Origin: Acidobacteriota bacterium
GTDB taxonomy: Bacteria; Acidobacteriota; Terriglobia; Acidiferrales; UBA7541
DNA: 7,550 bases
Reading direction: 5' to 3'
Assembly: GCA_003131985.1 (NCBI GenBank)
Contig: PKWH01000052.1
Location: 12,357-19,906 of the forward strand
Below, one piece after another: positions 1-5,790 of this stretch. Position 1 is the stretch's first letter. Each line of letters opens with the position of its first letter. The notes under the pieces were generated by a model. The model did no database searches. It saw nothing but the letters and a program-made list of their open reading frames with translations, and was not told where the DNA came from. The position numbers and the translations under genes are program-made.

Positions 1-1107
1 GCGGGCGAACTGAAAACCAAGCCCACGCAGCACAGCGTGAAAGAGCTTCTCAGCATCGGAATTCAGCCCGACATTTTGATTTGCCGCAGTGACCGCCAGC
101 TCCCCACCGACCTGAAATCGAAAATCGCGCTTTTCTGCAACATGGCCGAATCCTGCGTCATCTCCGCTCCCGACGTGAAAAACATTTACGAAGTCCCCAT
201 GTCGCTCGCCGCCGAAGGCCTCGACGAACAAATTCTTCGCCTGCTGCATCTGCAAGCTCCGCCGCGCGATCTTTCCCGCTGGCTCGCCATGCTCGAAACG
301 CTCGAGCATCCGCAGGGTGAAGTGCGCATTGGCGTGGTAGGGAAGTACGTTCAGCTCGAAGACGCCTACAAAAGTTTGCGCGAGGCTCTGGGACATGGTG
401 GCCTCGCCAATCGCCATCGCGTCGTAGTTGAATGGATCGAGGCGGAAGAAATTGACTCGCCCGCCACCGCCGAGCGACTCTTGCGCCACGTGGACGGCAT
501 TCTCGTTCCCGGCGGCTTCGGCAAACGCGGCATCGCCGGAATGGTCCACGCCATCACTTACGCCCGCGAGAAAAAGATTCCGTTCTTCGGAATTTGCCTA
601 GGAATGCAATGCGCCACCATCGAGTACGCGCGCATCGTTTCCCGCATCGAGCATGCCGATAGCACCGAGTTCGATCCCGGCACTCCCAATCGCGTGATCT
701 ACAAACTGCGCGAGCTTCTCGGTGTGGACGAAATGGGCGGCACCATGCGTCTCGGTGCCTGGAAATGCAAATTGCAGCCAGGCTCGTTCGCGGCCAAAGC
801 CTACGGCCAGCTCGAAATTTCAGAGCGCCATCGCCACCGCTACGAATTCAATTGCGAATACGAAGACACGCTAACCCGCGCCGGCTTCCGCATCACCGGA
901 CGCACACCCGACGGCGTGTACGTCGAAATCGTCGAAGCCCCCGACCACCCGTGGTTCGTAGGCTGCCAGTTCCATCCCGAATTCAAATCCAAGCCCCTAG
1001 CCCCGCATCCGCTATTCGCCGCCTTCATCCGCGCCAGCGTAGAAAACCGCCATCAGCGCCAGGGCGTAGCCAACGCCGAATCTCGCGCCATCAACCCCGC
1101 CGACTGA
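1..1107 (+). CDS. pyrG: CTP synthase, C-terminal part (5' end outside window)
   Basis: CTP synthase aminates UTP to CTP in the cytoplasm, using ATP and ammonia from glutamine. The frame is open from base 1, so the first codons belong to the gene and no start lies in the window. The first residues (GELKTKPTQHSVKELL) are a conserved stretch near the end of the synthase domain. A class I glutamine amidotransferase domain follows: oxyanion region PGGFGKRG, nucleophile elbow GICLGMQ with Cys at window codon 199 (595-597), ERHRHRYE, and the QFHPEF block with His (973-975) and Glu (979-981) completing the triad. Compared with E. coli PyrG (545 residues, Cys379), about 180 codons are missing upstream. 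The gene ends in TGA with an ordinary C-terminal tail. In several phyla kdsA directly follows pyrG; here about 2.1 kb of opposite-strand sequence lies between them. Confidence 0.97.
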   Translation, partial: AGELKTKPTQHSVKELLSIGIQPDILICRSDRQLPTDLKSKIALFCNMAESCVISAPDVKNIYEVPMSLAAEGLDEQILRLLHLQAPPRDLSRWLAMLETLEHPQGEVRIGVVGKYVQLEDAYKSLREALGHGGLANRHRVVVEWIEAEEIDSPATAERLLRHVDGILVPGGFGKRGIAGMVHAITYAREKKIPFFGICLGMQCATIEYARIVSRIEHADSTEFDPGTPNRVIYKLRELLGVDEMGGTMRLGAWKCKLQPGSFAAKAYGQLEISERHRHRYEFNCEYEDTLTRAGFRITGRTPDGVYVEIVEAPDHPWFVGCQFHPEFKSKPLAPHPLFAAFIRASVENRHQRQGVANAESRAINPAD

Positions 1108-1139
1108 GCTTCATCGCGCCCTGCACTCCATGTTTGCCC

Positions 1140-1163
1140 GTAGGGGCGCTGCTTGCTGCGCCC
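1140..1163 (+). repeat. REP-like element, copy A (GTAG + hairpin)
   Basis: The element is a GTAG tetranucleotide (1140-1143) followed by a hairpin: GGGCGC (1144-1149), an 8-base loop (1150-1157) and GCGCCC (1158-1163). It lies between the convergent ends of pyrG and the RAYT gene, 24 bases past the RAYT stop. A GTAG or similar tetranucleotide 5' of a GC-rich hairpin is the known hallmark of REP elements recognised by RAYT proteins. The pyrimidine-rich sequence after the hairpin (TCTTCGTCTT) means it could also act as a weak terminator for pyrG. This 24-mer is identical to copy B inside the transposase gene. Confidence 0.8.
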
Positions 1164-1187
1164 TCTTCGTCTTACCCTCGCATCGTT

Positions 1188-1817
1188 TCAGAAATTCTCG
1201 GGATCGTCCTCCCAACGCAATGCATTCTCATGTATGTATTTCTGAGTTTTCCTGAAATCATCTTCTCCTGGTACGATATGCTCAAAATAATTCCGCTGCC
1301 ACACGGGACGGTCCGGTCGCCCAAGAATCCGGTTCACCTCAATACCCGACAGCGATTTGAAAGCTCGGAGAATTTTTCCGAGGCTAACTCCCGCACCGCT
1401 CCCTGCATTCAAAAGCTGATCGCTGCTCTCTCGCGTTACCTCCTTGATTTGGGCAGCGCCGCTGCTAGCCGCGCCCATTTGCTTCGGACCTTCTCCCGTC
1501 GTTTCTGTAGGGGCGCTGCTTGCTGCGCCCGCTCTTTTCCAGCGAATTGGCTGCGTAATTGTCAGAATTCCGTGCAGATGATTTGGCATCACTGCGAATT
1601 CGTGCAGAACGACCGAAGGGAATCGATCCGGCAAACCGAGCCACGCGGCCACAACAGCCTCGCCTGCCGCAGTCGGGATCACTCTGCCATCTATCACGCT
1701 TCCGAGGATCGGTTTCCTTTCGTGCGTGCAAATCGTGACGAAGTACGACGCAGCCTGCGAATAATCGAAATGTTTTAGTCGCAGAACGCGCCGCCGCTTT
1801 TCCTGAGTATCGTTCAT
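1188..1817 (-). CDS. REP-associated tyrosine transposase (RAYT, Y1_Tnp / IS200-like HUH family)
   Basis: This is a single-strand DNA endonuclease of the Y1 HUH class, of the type thought to mobilise REP hairpins. Visible motifs are YFVTICTHERK (residues 25-35), the HUH metal motif in MPNHLHGIL (His80 and His82), SLGKILRAFKS (145-155), and WQRNYFEHI (173-181) with Tyr177 the probable catalytic tyrosine. The C-terminus YIHENALRWEDD is typical of the family. At 209 residues with all blocks present it looks intact. The linker between the HUH motif and the C-terminal half (about residues 88-143) is long and low in complexity. It contains two GAASS repeats (97-101, 115-119) that are translations of REP-like hairpins. 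The ATG at 1815-1817 has no clear Shine-Dalgarno sequence, so expression is probably low. It is flanked by REP copies A and C, and antisense reading frames across it look spurious. Confidence 0.9.
   Translation of the reverse strand: MNDTQEKRRRVLRLKHFDYSQAASYFVTICTHERKPILGSVIDGRVIPTAAGEAVVAAWLGLPDRFPSVVLHEFAVMPNHLHGILTITQPIRWKRAGAASSAPTETTGEGPKQMGAASSGAAQIKEVTRESSDQLLNAGSGAGVSLGKILRAFKSLSGIEVNRILGRPDRPVWQRNYFEHIVPGEDDFRKTQKYIHENALRWEDDPENF
1451..1476 (+). repeat. Decayed REP-like copy inside the RAYT gene
   Basis: Within the transposase gene, GCGC, an 11-base loop and GCGCCC end at 1476. The last 14 bases (TGCTAGCCGCGCCC) match copies A and B at 12 of 14 positions. There is a 3-base insertion after the left arm, and the GTAG is no longer recognisable. 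It ends exactly 54 bases (18 codons) from the end of copy B, in the same orientation, and encodes the second GAASS in the protein. It may be an old REP insertion, or a duplication of copy B within the linker. Confidence 0.5.
1507..1530 (+). repeat. REP-like element, copy B, inside the RAYT coding region
   Basis: This 24-base element is identical to copy A: GTAG at 1507-1510, arm GGGCGC at 1511-1516, loop 1517-1524, arm GCGCCC at 1525-1530. It lies antisense within the transposase gene and encodes linker residues about 96-104 (AGAASSAPT) without breaking the frame. The exact identity to copy A across a GC-rich hairpin is too long to be chance. Confidence 0.85.
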
Positions 1818-1873
1818 TATGCATCAGGCGAGGAACTCGACGTTTCGCTCAGCATAAGTGTGGTCACGTTCGA

Positions 1874-1912
1874 GCGCCTACGGTCCCCGTAGGGGCGCTG
1901 CTTGCCGCGCCC
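1874..1912 (+). repeat. REP-like element, copy C, with an inverted partial partner
   Basis: Copy C (1889-1912) has GTAG at 1889-1892 and arms GGGCGC (1893-1898) and GCGCCC (1907-1912). It differs from copies A and B by one loop base (1906, C for T). Immediately before it, GCGCCTACGG (1874-1883) mirrors its left part (CCGTAGGGGCGC), so two GTAG motifs point away from each other around a 3-base centre. This resembles paired REPs (BIME-like). It lies 72 bases upstream of the RAYT start and just past the stop of the DinB-like gene, so the transposase is bracketed by copies A and C. Confidence 0.8.
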
Positions 1913-1920
1913 TCCTTCAC

Positions 1921-2478
1921 TCACCGTTCCGCTTTCTTTCCCGCAGCCACTTCCGCCGTAAACTGCGTTGACTGCCCCCGCGGCACGCTCAATGTTTCCC
2001 ATTTCTTCCCAGCCTTCGTCGTGAAATGTTTCGCCAGAAGCACGATTTGCCCCACGTGATGCGCGTAATGCGCCACCTGACGATTAATCGCCTGCATCAC
2101 CGAGTGCGGTGACGACCGGATGGTAACTGTCTTCGTCATGTCCGCGTCCGTGAGCGGCTCCAGCGCATCGAAAAGATATTTCCACCCGCCTTCCCACATT
2201 TCCATCAGCTCGGCGCGTGTCTTCGGCGGAGCTTCAAATTCCGTGTCGCGGTTGCGGTCCGGTTTTTCCCCGTCCGTGCTGAGAAAATCCCTCCAGCGCG
2301 ACCGCATATTCCCCGCCATATGTTTCACGATGATCGCGATGGAATTCGACTCCTCATCCAGCTTCACGAACAGCGCTTCGTCCGGGCATTGCGCCATAGC
2401 ACGATCACCCAGCCTTTTGTATTGGCGGAAAATGTTCGTGGAGTCCTTCAAGTACGACGTACTAAGTTGGTGTGCCAT
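1921..2478 (-). CDS. DinB/YfiT-like (DUF1572-type) four-helix-bundle protein
   Basis: The 185-residue product is predicted cytoplasmic, with no signal peptide or membrane segment. The layout fits the DinB/DUF1572 group of putative metal-binding helical bundles: an N-terminal helix (MAHQLSTSYLKDSTNIFRQY), the first histidine in IVKHMAGNM (His53), a central WEGGWKYLFDAL helix, and a third helix INRQVAHYAHHVGQIV with His137 and His141. His53, His137 and His141 are the expected metal triad. Related proteins include bacillithiol or mycothiol transferases, but most members have no proven reaction, so none is assigned here. The start ATG (2476-2478) has a purine-rich GGGAGAGGG about 11 bases upstream. 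A weak extended -10 (TGC TATTCC on the - strand, 2531-2539) could serve it. The stop lies 9 bases beyond REP copy C. It probably belongs to the accessory stretch with the RAYT. Confidence 0.8.
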   Translation of the reverse strand: MAHQLSTSYLKDSTNIFRQYKRLGDRAMAQCPDEALFVKLDEESNSIAIIVKHMAGNMRSRWRDFLSTDGEKPDRNRDTEFEAPPKTRAELMEMWEGGWKYLFDALEPLTDADMTKTVTIRSSPHSVMQAINRQVAHYAHHVGQIVLLAKHFTTKAGKKWETLSVPRGQSTQFTAEVAAGKKAER

Positions 2479-2575
2479 GGCCCCATTTTCCCTCTCCCAC
2501 GCCTACTGTCAACCAGCAAGCGGCGTCTCGGGAATAGCATCGTGATTAGCCTTCTTGCATCCTCGTGTTTTCGTT

Positions 2576-2602
2576 TGTCATTCTGAGCGAAGCGAAGAAT
2601 CT
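2576..2602 (+). repeat. Dispersed repeat of the GTCATTCTGAGCGAAG type
   Basis: The core TGTCATTCTGAGCGAAGCGA followed by AGAATCT is a short intergenic repeat that I recognise from many environmental genomes, Acidobacteriota among them. It is often mistranslated as VILSEAKNL in spurious proteins, as it is here. ATTCT (2580-2584) and AGAAT (2596-2600) pair as short arms. A related element with GTCATCCC...GGGATCTG lies in front of kdsC. Copy number in the genome cannot be judged from this window. Confidence 0.65.
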
Positions 2603-2931
2603 GCTCTTTCTCTTCTTGTGTTCACATCATATCGACTATCTGCTTTTGGGGAGTTTGCCAAGCACGTGGGTGCTGTGGCGGCTCCTTCAGGCGGACGGAT
2701 TCATCTCTAATTTCATCCCATTCCCAAAAATGGGAAATATGGCCGCTCGTTGAGTTATGCTCACAACATCCAGGTCCTTGAATTTCTCGAAGTCACATGC
2801 TAGCGTCGGTCGTGATTAAAATTGAATATCGTCGAGCGCTTCATCGAGGGCTGGATCAGGCACCCCGCTGGCCCCTAATCCCGGCCCTTCCAGCTACAAA
2901 TAGCACCTCAGTATCCAGCGCTCCGCCCGCA

Positions 2932-3012
2932 TTTCTAACCGGTTCTGGCCTACAAACAGAAATGCCCGTAACTCACTCAAAACAAACGACCGGGACTTTT
3001 CTAACCGGTTCT
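2932..3012. repeat. Pair of 15-base direct repeats centred on AACCGGTT
   Basis: TTTCTAACCGGTTCT occurs at 2932-2946 and again, identically, at 2998-3012, 66 bases apart start to start. Each contains the 8-base palindrome AACCGGTT, which is the kind of symmetry a dimeric regulator would bind. They lie 170-250 bases upstream of kdsA. No function is known to me; they could be operators or remains of a repeat element. Confidence 0.6.
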
Positions 3013-3123
3013 AGAATTGCATGTAGCCGATTTGATTGTTGCCCAGATTTCGCTCAATTTCGGCGTCCTGTCCGCGCATTTTTTGCCTCCTCCGCCCCGG
3101 CGATGAGGATGCCGCGCGGGGCG

Positions 3124-3152
3124 TTGCAAATACTCCACAACCCGCATAGGCT
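3124..3152 (+). promoter_or_regulatory. Weak candidate sigma-70-type promoter for the kds operon
   Basis: TTGCAA (3124-3129, 4 of 6 consensus bases), a 17-base spacer and TAGGCT (3147-3152, 3 of 6) would start transcription near 3159, just ahead of the kdsA ribosome binding site. The match is poor and the phylum's promoter consensus is uncertain, so this is only the best candidate seen in the upstream region. Confidence 0.2.
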
Positions 3153-3182
3153 GGCCGTCATTCAAAGGAGTTCTCCGGCACC

Positions 3183-4022
3183 GTGGCGCTGAACAAGACA
3201 TTCTCGGTCAACTCAATTCGCTTCGGCGCAAACGCTCCGCTGTTTCTGATCGCGGGCCCCTGCGTGATTGAAAGCGAATCACACGCATTGCGCATGGCGG
3301 AAAGTTTGGGCGCAGTCGCGTCTGAATTGGGTGTCCCCTACATTTTCAAAGCCTCCTACGACAAAGCCAACCGCACCTCGCTCTCCTCGTTCCGCGGTCC
3401 AGGCTTGAAGAAGGGTTTAGCAATCCTAAAAAACATCAAGAAAAAAACCGGCCTCCCGATTCTCACCGACGTCCACGATGTCTCGCAGGTCGGCCCGGCC
3501 GCCGAAGTCTGCGACATTCTTCAAATTCCCGCCTTCCTCTGCCGTCAGACGGATCTGCTCATCGCCGCAGGCCGCTCCGGCCGCGTTGTAAACGTGAAAA
3601 AAGGTCAATTCCTCTCCCCCTGGGAAATCGGCAACGCCGCGGAGAAAATCGCCGGCACCGGCAACGAAAAAATCATTCTCACCGAGCGCGGCAGCTCCTT
3701 CGGCTACCAAAATCTTGTAGTCGACATGCGCTCATTTCCCATCATGCGCAAATTCGGCTATCCCGTTGTCTTCGACGTGACCCATGCTGTCCAATTGCCC
3801 GGCGGCGAAGGAAAATCCAGCGGCGGCCAGCCCGAATTCATCGAGCCGCTCGCTCGCGCCGGAACCGCCGCAGGCGTGGACGGACTCTTTCTCGAAGTCC
3901 ACGACAATCCCGCCAAGGCGCTTTCCGACGGCTCGAACGCGCTGCCTCTCGCTCAATTCCGTCCCCTGATCGAAAAAATCCTGAAGCTCGCAACGCTCGT
4001 GCGTGAATGGAATCCTAAATGA
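3183..4022 (+). CDS. kdsA: 3-deoxy-8-phosphooctulonate synthase (Kdo-8-phosphate synthase), metal-dependent type
   Basis: This cytoplasmic TIM-barrel enzyme condenses phosphoenolpyruvate with D-arabinose 5-phosphate to Kdo-8-phosphate, the first committed step to the Kdo of lipid A-core. The family blocks are all present in 279 residues, a normal length: IAGPCVIES (23-31), FKASYDKANRTS (55-66), SFRGPGLKKG (69-78), QIPAFLCRQTDLL (114-126), NVKKGQF (137-143), TERGSSFGYQNL (167-178) and FDVTHAVQLPGG (197-208). Cys27, His201, Glu238 and Asp249 match the metal ligands of the Aquifex enzyme (Cys11, His185, Glu222, Asp233) with identical spacing. It is therefore the metal-dependent class, not the E. 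coli class, which has Asn in place of this Cys. The GTG start is chosen because AAGGAG (3165-3170) lies 12 bases upstream. The stop overlaps the kdsD start by ATGA. Confidence 0.97.
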   Translation: MALNKTFSVNSIRFGANAPLFLIAGPCVIESESHALRMAESLGAVASELGVPYIFKASYDKANRTSLSSFRGPGLKKGLAILKNIKKKTGLPILTDVHDVSQVGPAAEVCDILQIPAFLCRQTDLLIAAGRSGRVVNVKKGQFLSPWEIGNAAEKIAGTGNEKIILTERGSSFGYQNLVVDMRSFPIMRKFGYPVVFDVTHAVQLPGGEGKSSGGQPEFIEPLARAGTAAGVDGLFLEVHDNPAKALSDGSNALPLAQFRPLIEKILKLATLVREWNPK

Positions 4023-4978
4023 GTCTCGCCACCGCCAAACGCGTTCTGCGAATCGAATCTGAAGCCATCGCCGGCCTGATCGATCGTCTCGACGACCGCT
4101 TCGAAAAAGCCGTCGAACTTCTATATGCGTGCAAAGGCCGCGTCGTCGTCACCGGCCTCGGCAAATCCGGCCTCATCGGACGAAAGACTGCCGCCACTTT
4201 CGCTAGCATCGGCACTCCTTCGCTCTTTCTCCACGCCGCCGAAGCTCTTCACGGCGACCTGGGCATGCTGACCGCGGACGATGTTTTGCTCGCGATTTCC
4301 TCCAGCGGAGAAACCGAGGAGTTGGTCGAGCTGATGGAATCCGTGAAGCGCTTGGGCGTCCATATCATCACCCTCACCGCCAACCCGCGCTCCACCCTTG
4401 CGAGCACAAGCGACATCGTTCTCGACATTGCCGTAAAAGAAGAAGCCTGCTCGCTGAATCTCGCGCCCACCGCTTCCACCGCCGCCGCGCTCGCCATGGG
4501 TGACGCTCTCGCCATCTCCCTGCTCGAACGCCGCGGCTTCAAAGAAGAGGATTTTGCCGCGCTCCATCCCGGCGGACGTCTCGGCAAAAAACTACGTCGC
4601 GTCGAAGCATTGATGCACGCCGGCGAAGACGCGCCCCGCGTGCTCCCAACCGCGAAGATGCCCGATGTGATCTACGAAATGAGCCGCAAGGGTCTGGGCC
4701 TCGCCGCCGTCACCGAAGCGAACGGTCGCGTCCTCGGGATCATCACCGACGGCGATTTACGCCGCGTCATGCTAAAGCAGAATGAAAACGTCCTCGGCTT
4801 GACCGCCGCCGATTGCATGACCAAAAATCCCGTCACCATACCGCGCACCGAACTCGCCGCCAGCGCCCTGCGCCGAATGGAAGAAAAGAAAATCACCTCG
4901 ATCCTCGTCGTGGATTCCGCCGGCCGCCTCGAAGGCGTCCTCCACGTCCACGACCTCTGGACTCTGCAGCTTTTCTAA
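4019..4978 (+). CDS. kdsD: D-arabinose 5-phosphate isomerase (KdsD/KpsF family)
   Basis: The enzyme interconverts D-ribulose 5-phosphate and D-arabinose 5-phosphate, supplying the KdsA substrate in the cytoplasm. The 319-residue product has a SIS sugar-phosphate domain (about 1-190) and two CBS domains (about 200-319). GLGKSG (46-51), LHGDLGM (77-83), SSSGETEEL (94-102), KEEACS (140-145) and LHPGGRLG (182-189) carry Lys49, His78, Glu101, Glu142 and His183. These correspond to E. coli KdsD Lys59, His88, Glu111, Glu152 and His193 with a constant offset of 10, so the active site looks complete. The first CBS unit contains GIITDGDLRR and the second ITSILVVD...GVLHVHDL. The start ATG overlaps the kdsA stop (ATGA), implying translational coupling. 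No capsule genes are visible, so KdsD is preferred over the KpsF paralogue. Confidence 0.95.
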   Translation: MSLATAKRVLRIESEAIAGLIDRLDDRFEKAVELLYACKGRVVVTGLGKSGLIGRKTAATFASIGTPSLFLHAAEALHGDLGMLTADDVLLAISSSGETEELVELMESVKRLGVHIITLTANPRSTLASTSDIVLDIAVKEEACSLNLAPTASTAAALAMGDALAISLLERRGFKEEDFAALHPGGRLGKKLRRVEALMHAGEDAPRVLPTAKMPDVIYEMSRKGLGLAAVTEANGRVLGIITDGDLRRVMLKQNENVLGLTAADCMTKNPVTIPRTELAASALRRMEEKKITSILVVDSAGRLEGVLHVHDLWTLQLF

Positions 4979-4991
4979 AAGGAAATTACAA

Positions 4992-5111
4992 ATGTCGATT
5001 CGCGAAATCAAATATCCGACGAAGGTGACGATGCGACGAGCATCGTCATCCCGAGGGAGCATCGCGACGAGGGATCTGTTGGTAGGTATCGTTATTCCGA
5101 GGACCGAATGA
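4992..5111 (+). pseudogene. Duplicated 5' end of kdsC, reading as a 39-codon leader frame
   Basis: ATG at 4992 begins MSIREIKYPTKV, a near copy of the true KdsC N-terminus (MTIREIKYPPKV at 5108). Over 36 bases, 30 match, including an unbroken run of 18. The frame then runs into repeat sequence and stops at TGA 5109-5111, overlapping the kdsC start as ATGA. This copy has the better ribosome binding site (AAGGA, 4979-4983, 8 bases upstream). It probably represents the older kdsC start, cut off by a repeat insertion, with a second copy of the start restored downstream. It may now act as a translated leader that couples kdsD to kdsC. Whether the peptide has a role is unknown. Confidence 0.7.
5026..5103 (+). 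repeat. Dispersed repeat insertion between kdsD and kdsC
   Basis: The insert starts with a perfect 9-bp stem, TGACGATGC (5026-5034) and GCATCGTCA (5040-5048), around a GACGA loop. It continues with ATCCC (5048-5052)...GGGAT (5071-5075), the same GTCAT...ATCTG layout as the repeat at 2576-2602. A second partial unit, ATCGTTATTCCGAGGA (5088-5103), matches 5042-5057 at 13 of 16 bases. The GAGG in this second unit (5099-5102) is the only Shine-Dalgarno-like sequence in front of kdsC, so the repeat appears to supply the ribosome binding site. Confidence 0.7.
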
Positions 5112-5668
5112 CCATCCGCGAAATCAAATATCCGCCCAAGGTTCTGCGCCGCGCAAAACCGATCCGCGTCCTCTTAATGGACGTGGACGGCACTCTGACC
5201 CCCGGCGTGGTCTGCCTGCAAACATTTCCAGACAACAGCGTCGCCGAAATGAAGGTTTTCGATCCGCACGACGGCGCCGGAATAAAGCTGGCCAGCATCA
5301 TGGGCATCCGCACCGGACTAATCACCGGCCGCGATTCTCCCGCCACGACGCGCCGCGCCCGCGAAATGGGAATGGAATTTGTGATTCAGGGCCAGCCGAA
5401 AAAACTCGAATCGTACAAAGCGATCCTCATCCGCGCCGGCGTCACCGACGACGAAGTCGCCTACATCGGCGACGATTTGCCCGACCTGCCGATCCTCGGC
5501 CGTGTAGGTTTAGCTGTCGCCGTCGCCGACGCCGTGGTCGAAGTGAAACGCGCGGCGCATTACATCACCACCGTAGCCGGAGGCAAGGGCGCAGCCCGCG
5601 AAGTAGTCGAGCTAATCCTGAAAGCACAGGGCAAATGGAAAAAAGCCATCCCGCAAGCCATCGCCTGA
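5108..5668 (+). CDS. kdsC: 3-deoxy-D-manno-octulosonate 8-phosphate phosphatase
   Basis: A HAD-superfamily phosphatase (C0 type, without a cap domain) that hydrolyses Kdo-8-phosphate to Kdo, normally as a tetramer in the cytoplasm. The 186-residue product shows HAD motif I MDVDGTLT with nucleophile Asp25 and acid/base Asp27, motif II LITGR (Thr73), the motif III lysine in QPKKLESY (Lys99), and motif IV GDDLPD (121-126). The C-terminal GGKGAAREV stretch is the flexible tail that covers neighbouring active sites in this family. The length is usual. The ATG at 5108 is preferred because the frame-compatible homology begins there. GAGG 5 bases upstream comes from the inserted repeat, and the 39-codon frame upstream overlaps by ATGA. 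It is the last gene of the operon; the Lpt transport genes that often follow kdsC elsewhere are absent, and a convergent tRNA gene comes next. Confidence 0.95.
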   Translation: MTIREIKYPPKVLRRAKPIRVLLMDVDGTLTPGVVCLQTFPDNSVAEMKVFDPHDGAGIKLASIMGIRTGLITGRDSPATTRRAREMGMEFVIQGQPKKLESYKAILIRAGVTDDEVAYIGDDLPDLPILGRVGLAVAVADAVVEVKRAAHYITTVAGGKGAAREVVELILKAQGKWKKAIPQAIA

Positions 5669-5698
5669 ACCGGAATCTCAATCAGGGGGGCAATATAA

Positions 5699-5772
5699 TG
5701 GAGCGGGAGAAGGGAATCGAACCCTCACCTATAGCTTGGGAAGCTATCGTTCTGCCACTGAACTACTCCCGC
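5699..5772 (-). tRNA. tRNA-Gly, anticodon CCC
   Basis: The 74-base cloverleaf on the - strand folds fully. It has acceptor GCGGGAG/CTCCCGC, D stem GTTC/GAAC, anticodon stem ATAGC/GCTAT around loop TTCCCAA (anticodon CCC, + strand 5738-5740), a 4-base variable loop, T arm GAGGG-TTCGATT-CCCTT with one G-T pair, discriminator T and an encoded CCA (5699-5701). It decodes GGG glycine codons. It ends 30 bases from the kdsC stop, transcribed toward it. Antisense translation of this gene gives the familiar false peptide KGIEPSPIAWEAIVLPLNYS. Confidence 0.96.
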
Positions 5773-5790
5773 CCAAGTCGAACAATTTGG

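Larger units (their letters stand above)
2479..3182. other. About 700 bases without a credible gene, between the DinB-like gene and kdsA
   Basis: I see no open frame here with family resemblance. The + frames across 2565-2753 and 2797-3192 read as repeat translation or irregular composition. Recognisable content is a dispersed repeat (2576-2602), small hairpins at 2661-2674 (AGCAC/GTGCT) and 2721-2736 (TTCCCA-AAAA-TGGGAA), a pair of identical 15-base direct repeats (2932-2946, 2998-3012), and a weak candidate promoter for kdsA near its end. It should also contain the promoter of the - strand DinB-like gene. The low coding signal suggests eroded or inserted sequence between pyrG and kdsA. Confidence 0.6.

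Noticed and set aside
765..1778. Long + strand open frame (337 codons) overlapping the pyrG end and antisense to the RAYT gene
   Set aside because: The translation is extremely Arg/Pro/Ser-rich with no family resemblance, and both pyrG and RAYT are convincing in their own frames. It is a GC-rich shadow frame.
1841..1865. Possible third member of the GTCAT...GAGCGAAG repeat family on the - strand (ATGCTGAGCGAAAC)
   Set aside because: Only about ten consecutive bases match and the paired arms are missing; too short to separate from chance.
1140..1912. CRISPR array from the three similar repeats
   Set aside because: The repeats are hundreds of bases apart with coding sequence between them, have the GTAG-hairpin form of REPs, and there are no cas genes.
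2565..2753. + strand open frame beginning MFSFVILSEAKNLL
   Set aside because: The VILSEAKNL stretch is the translation of the dispersed repeat at 2576-2602, and no other protein-like feature follows.
2797..3192. + strand open frame of 131 codons upstream of kdsA
   Set aside because: It has irregular composition and no motif, overlaps the kdsA ribosome binding site and start, and contains the direct repeats as FLTGS. It is not supported as a gene.
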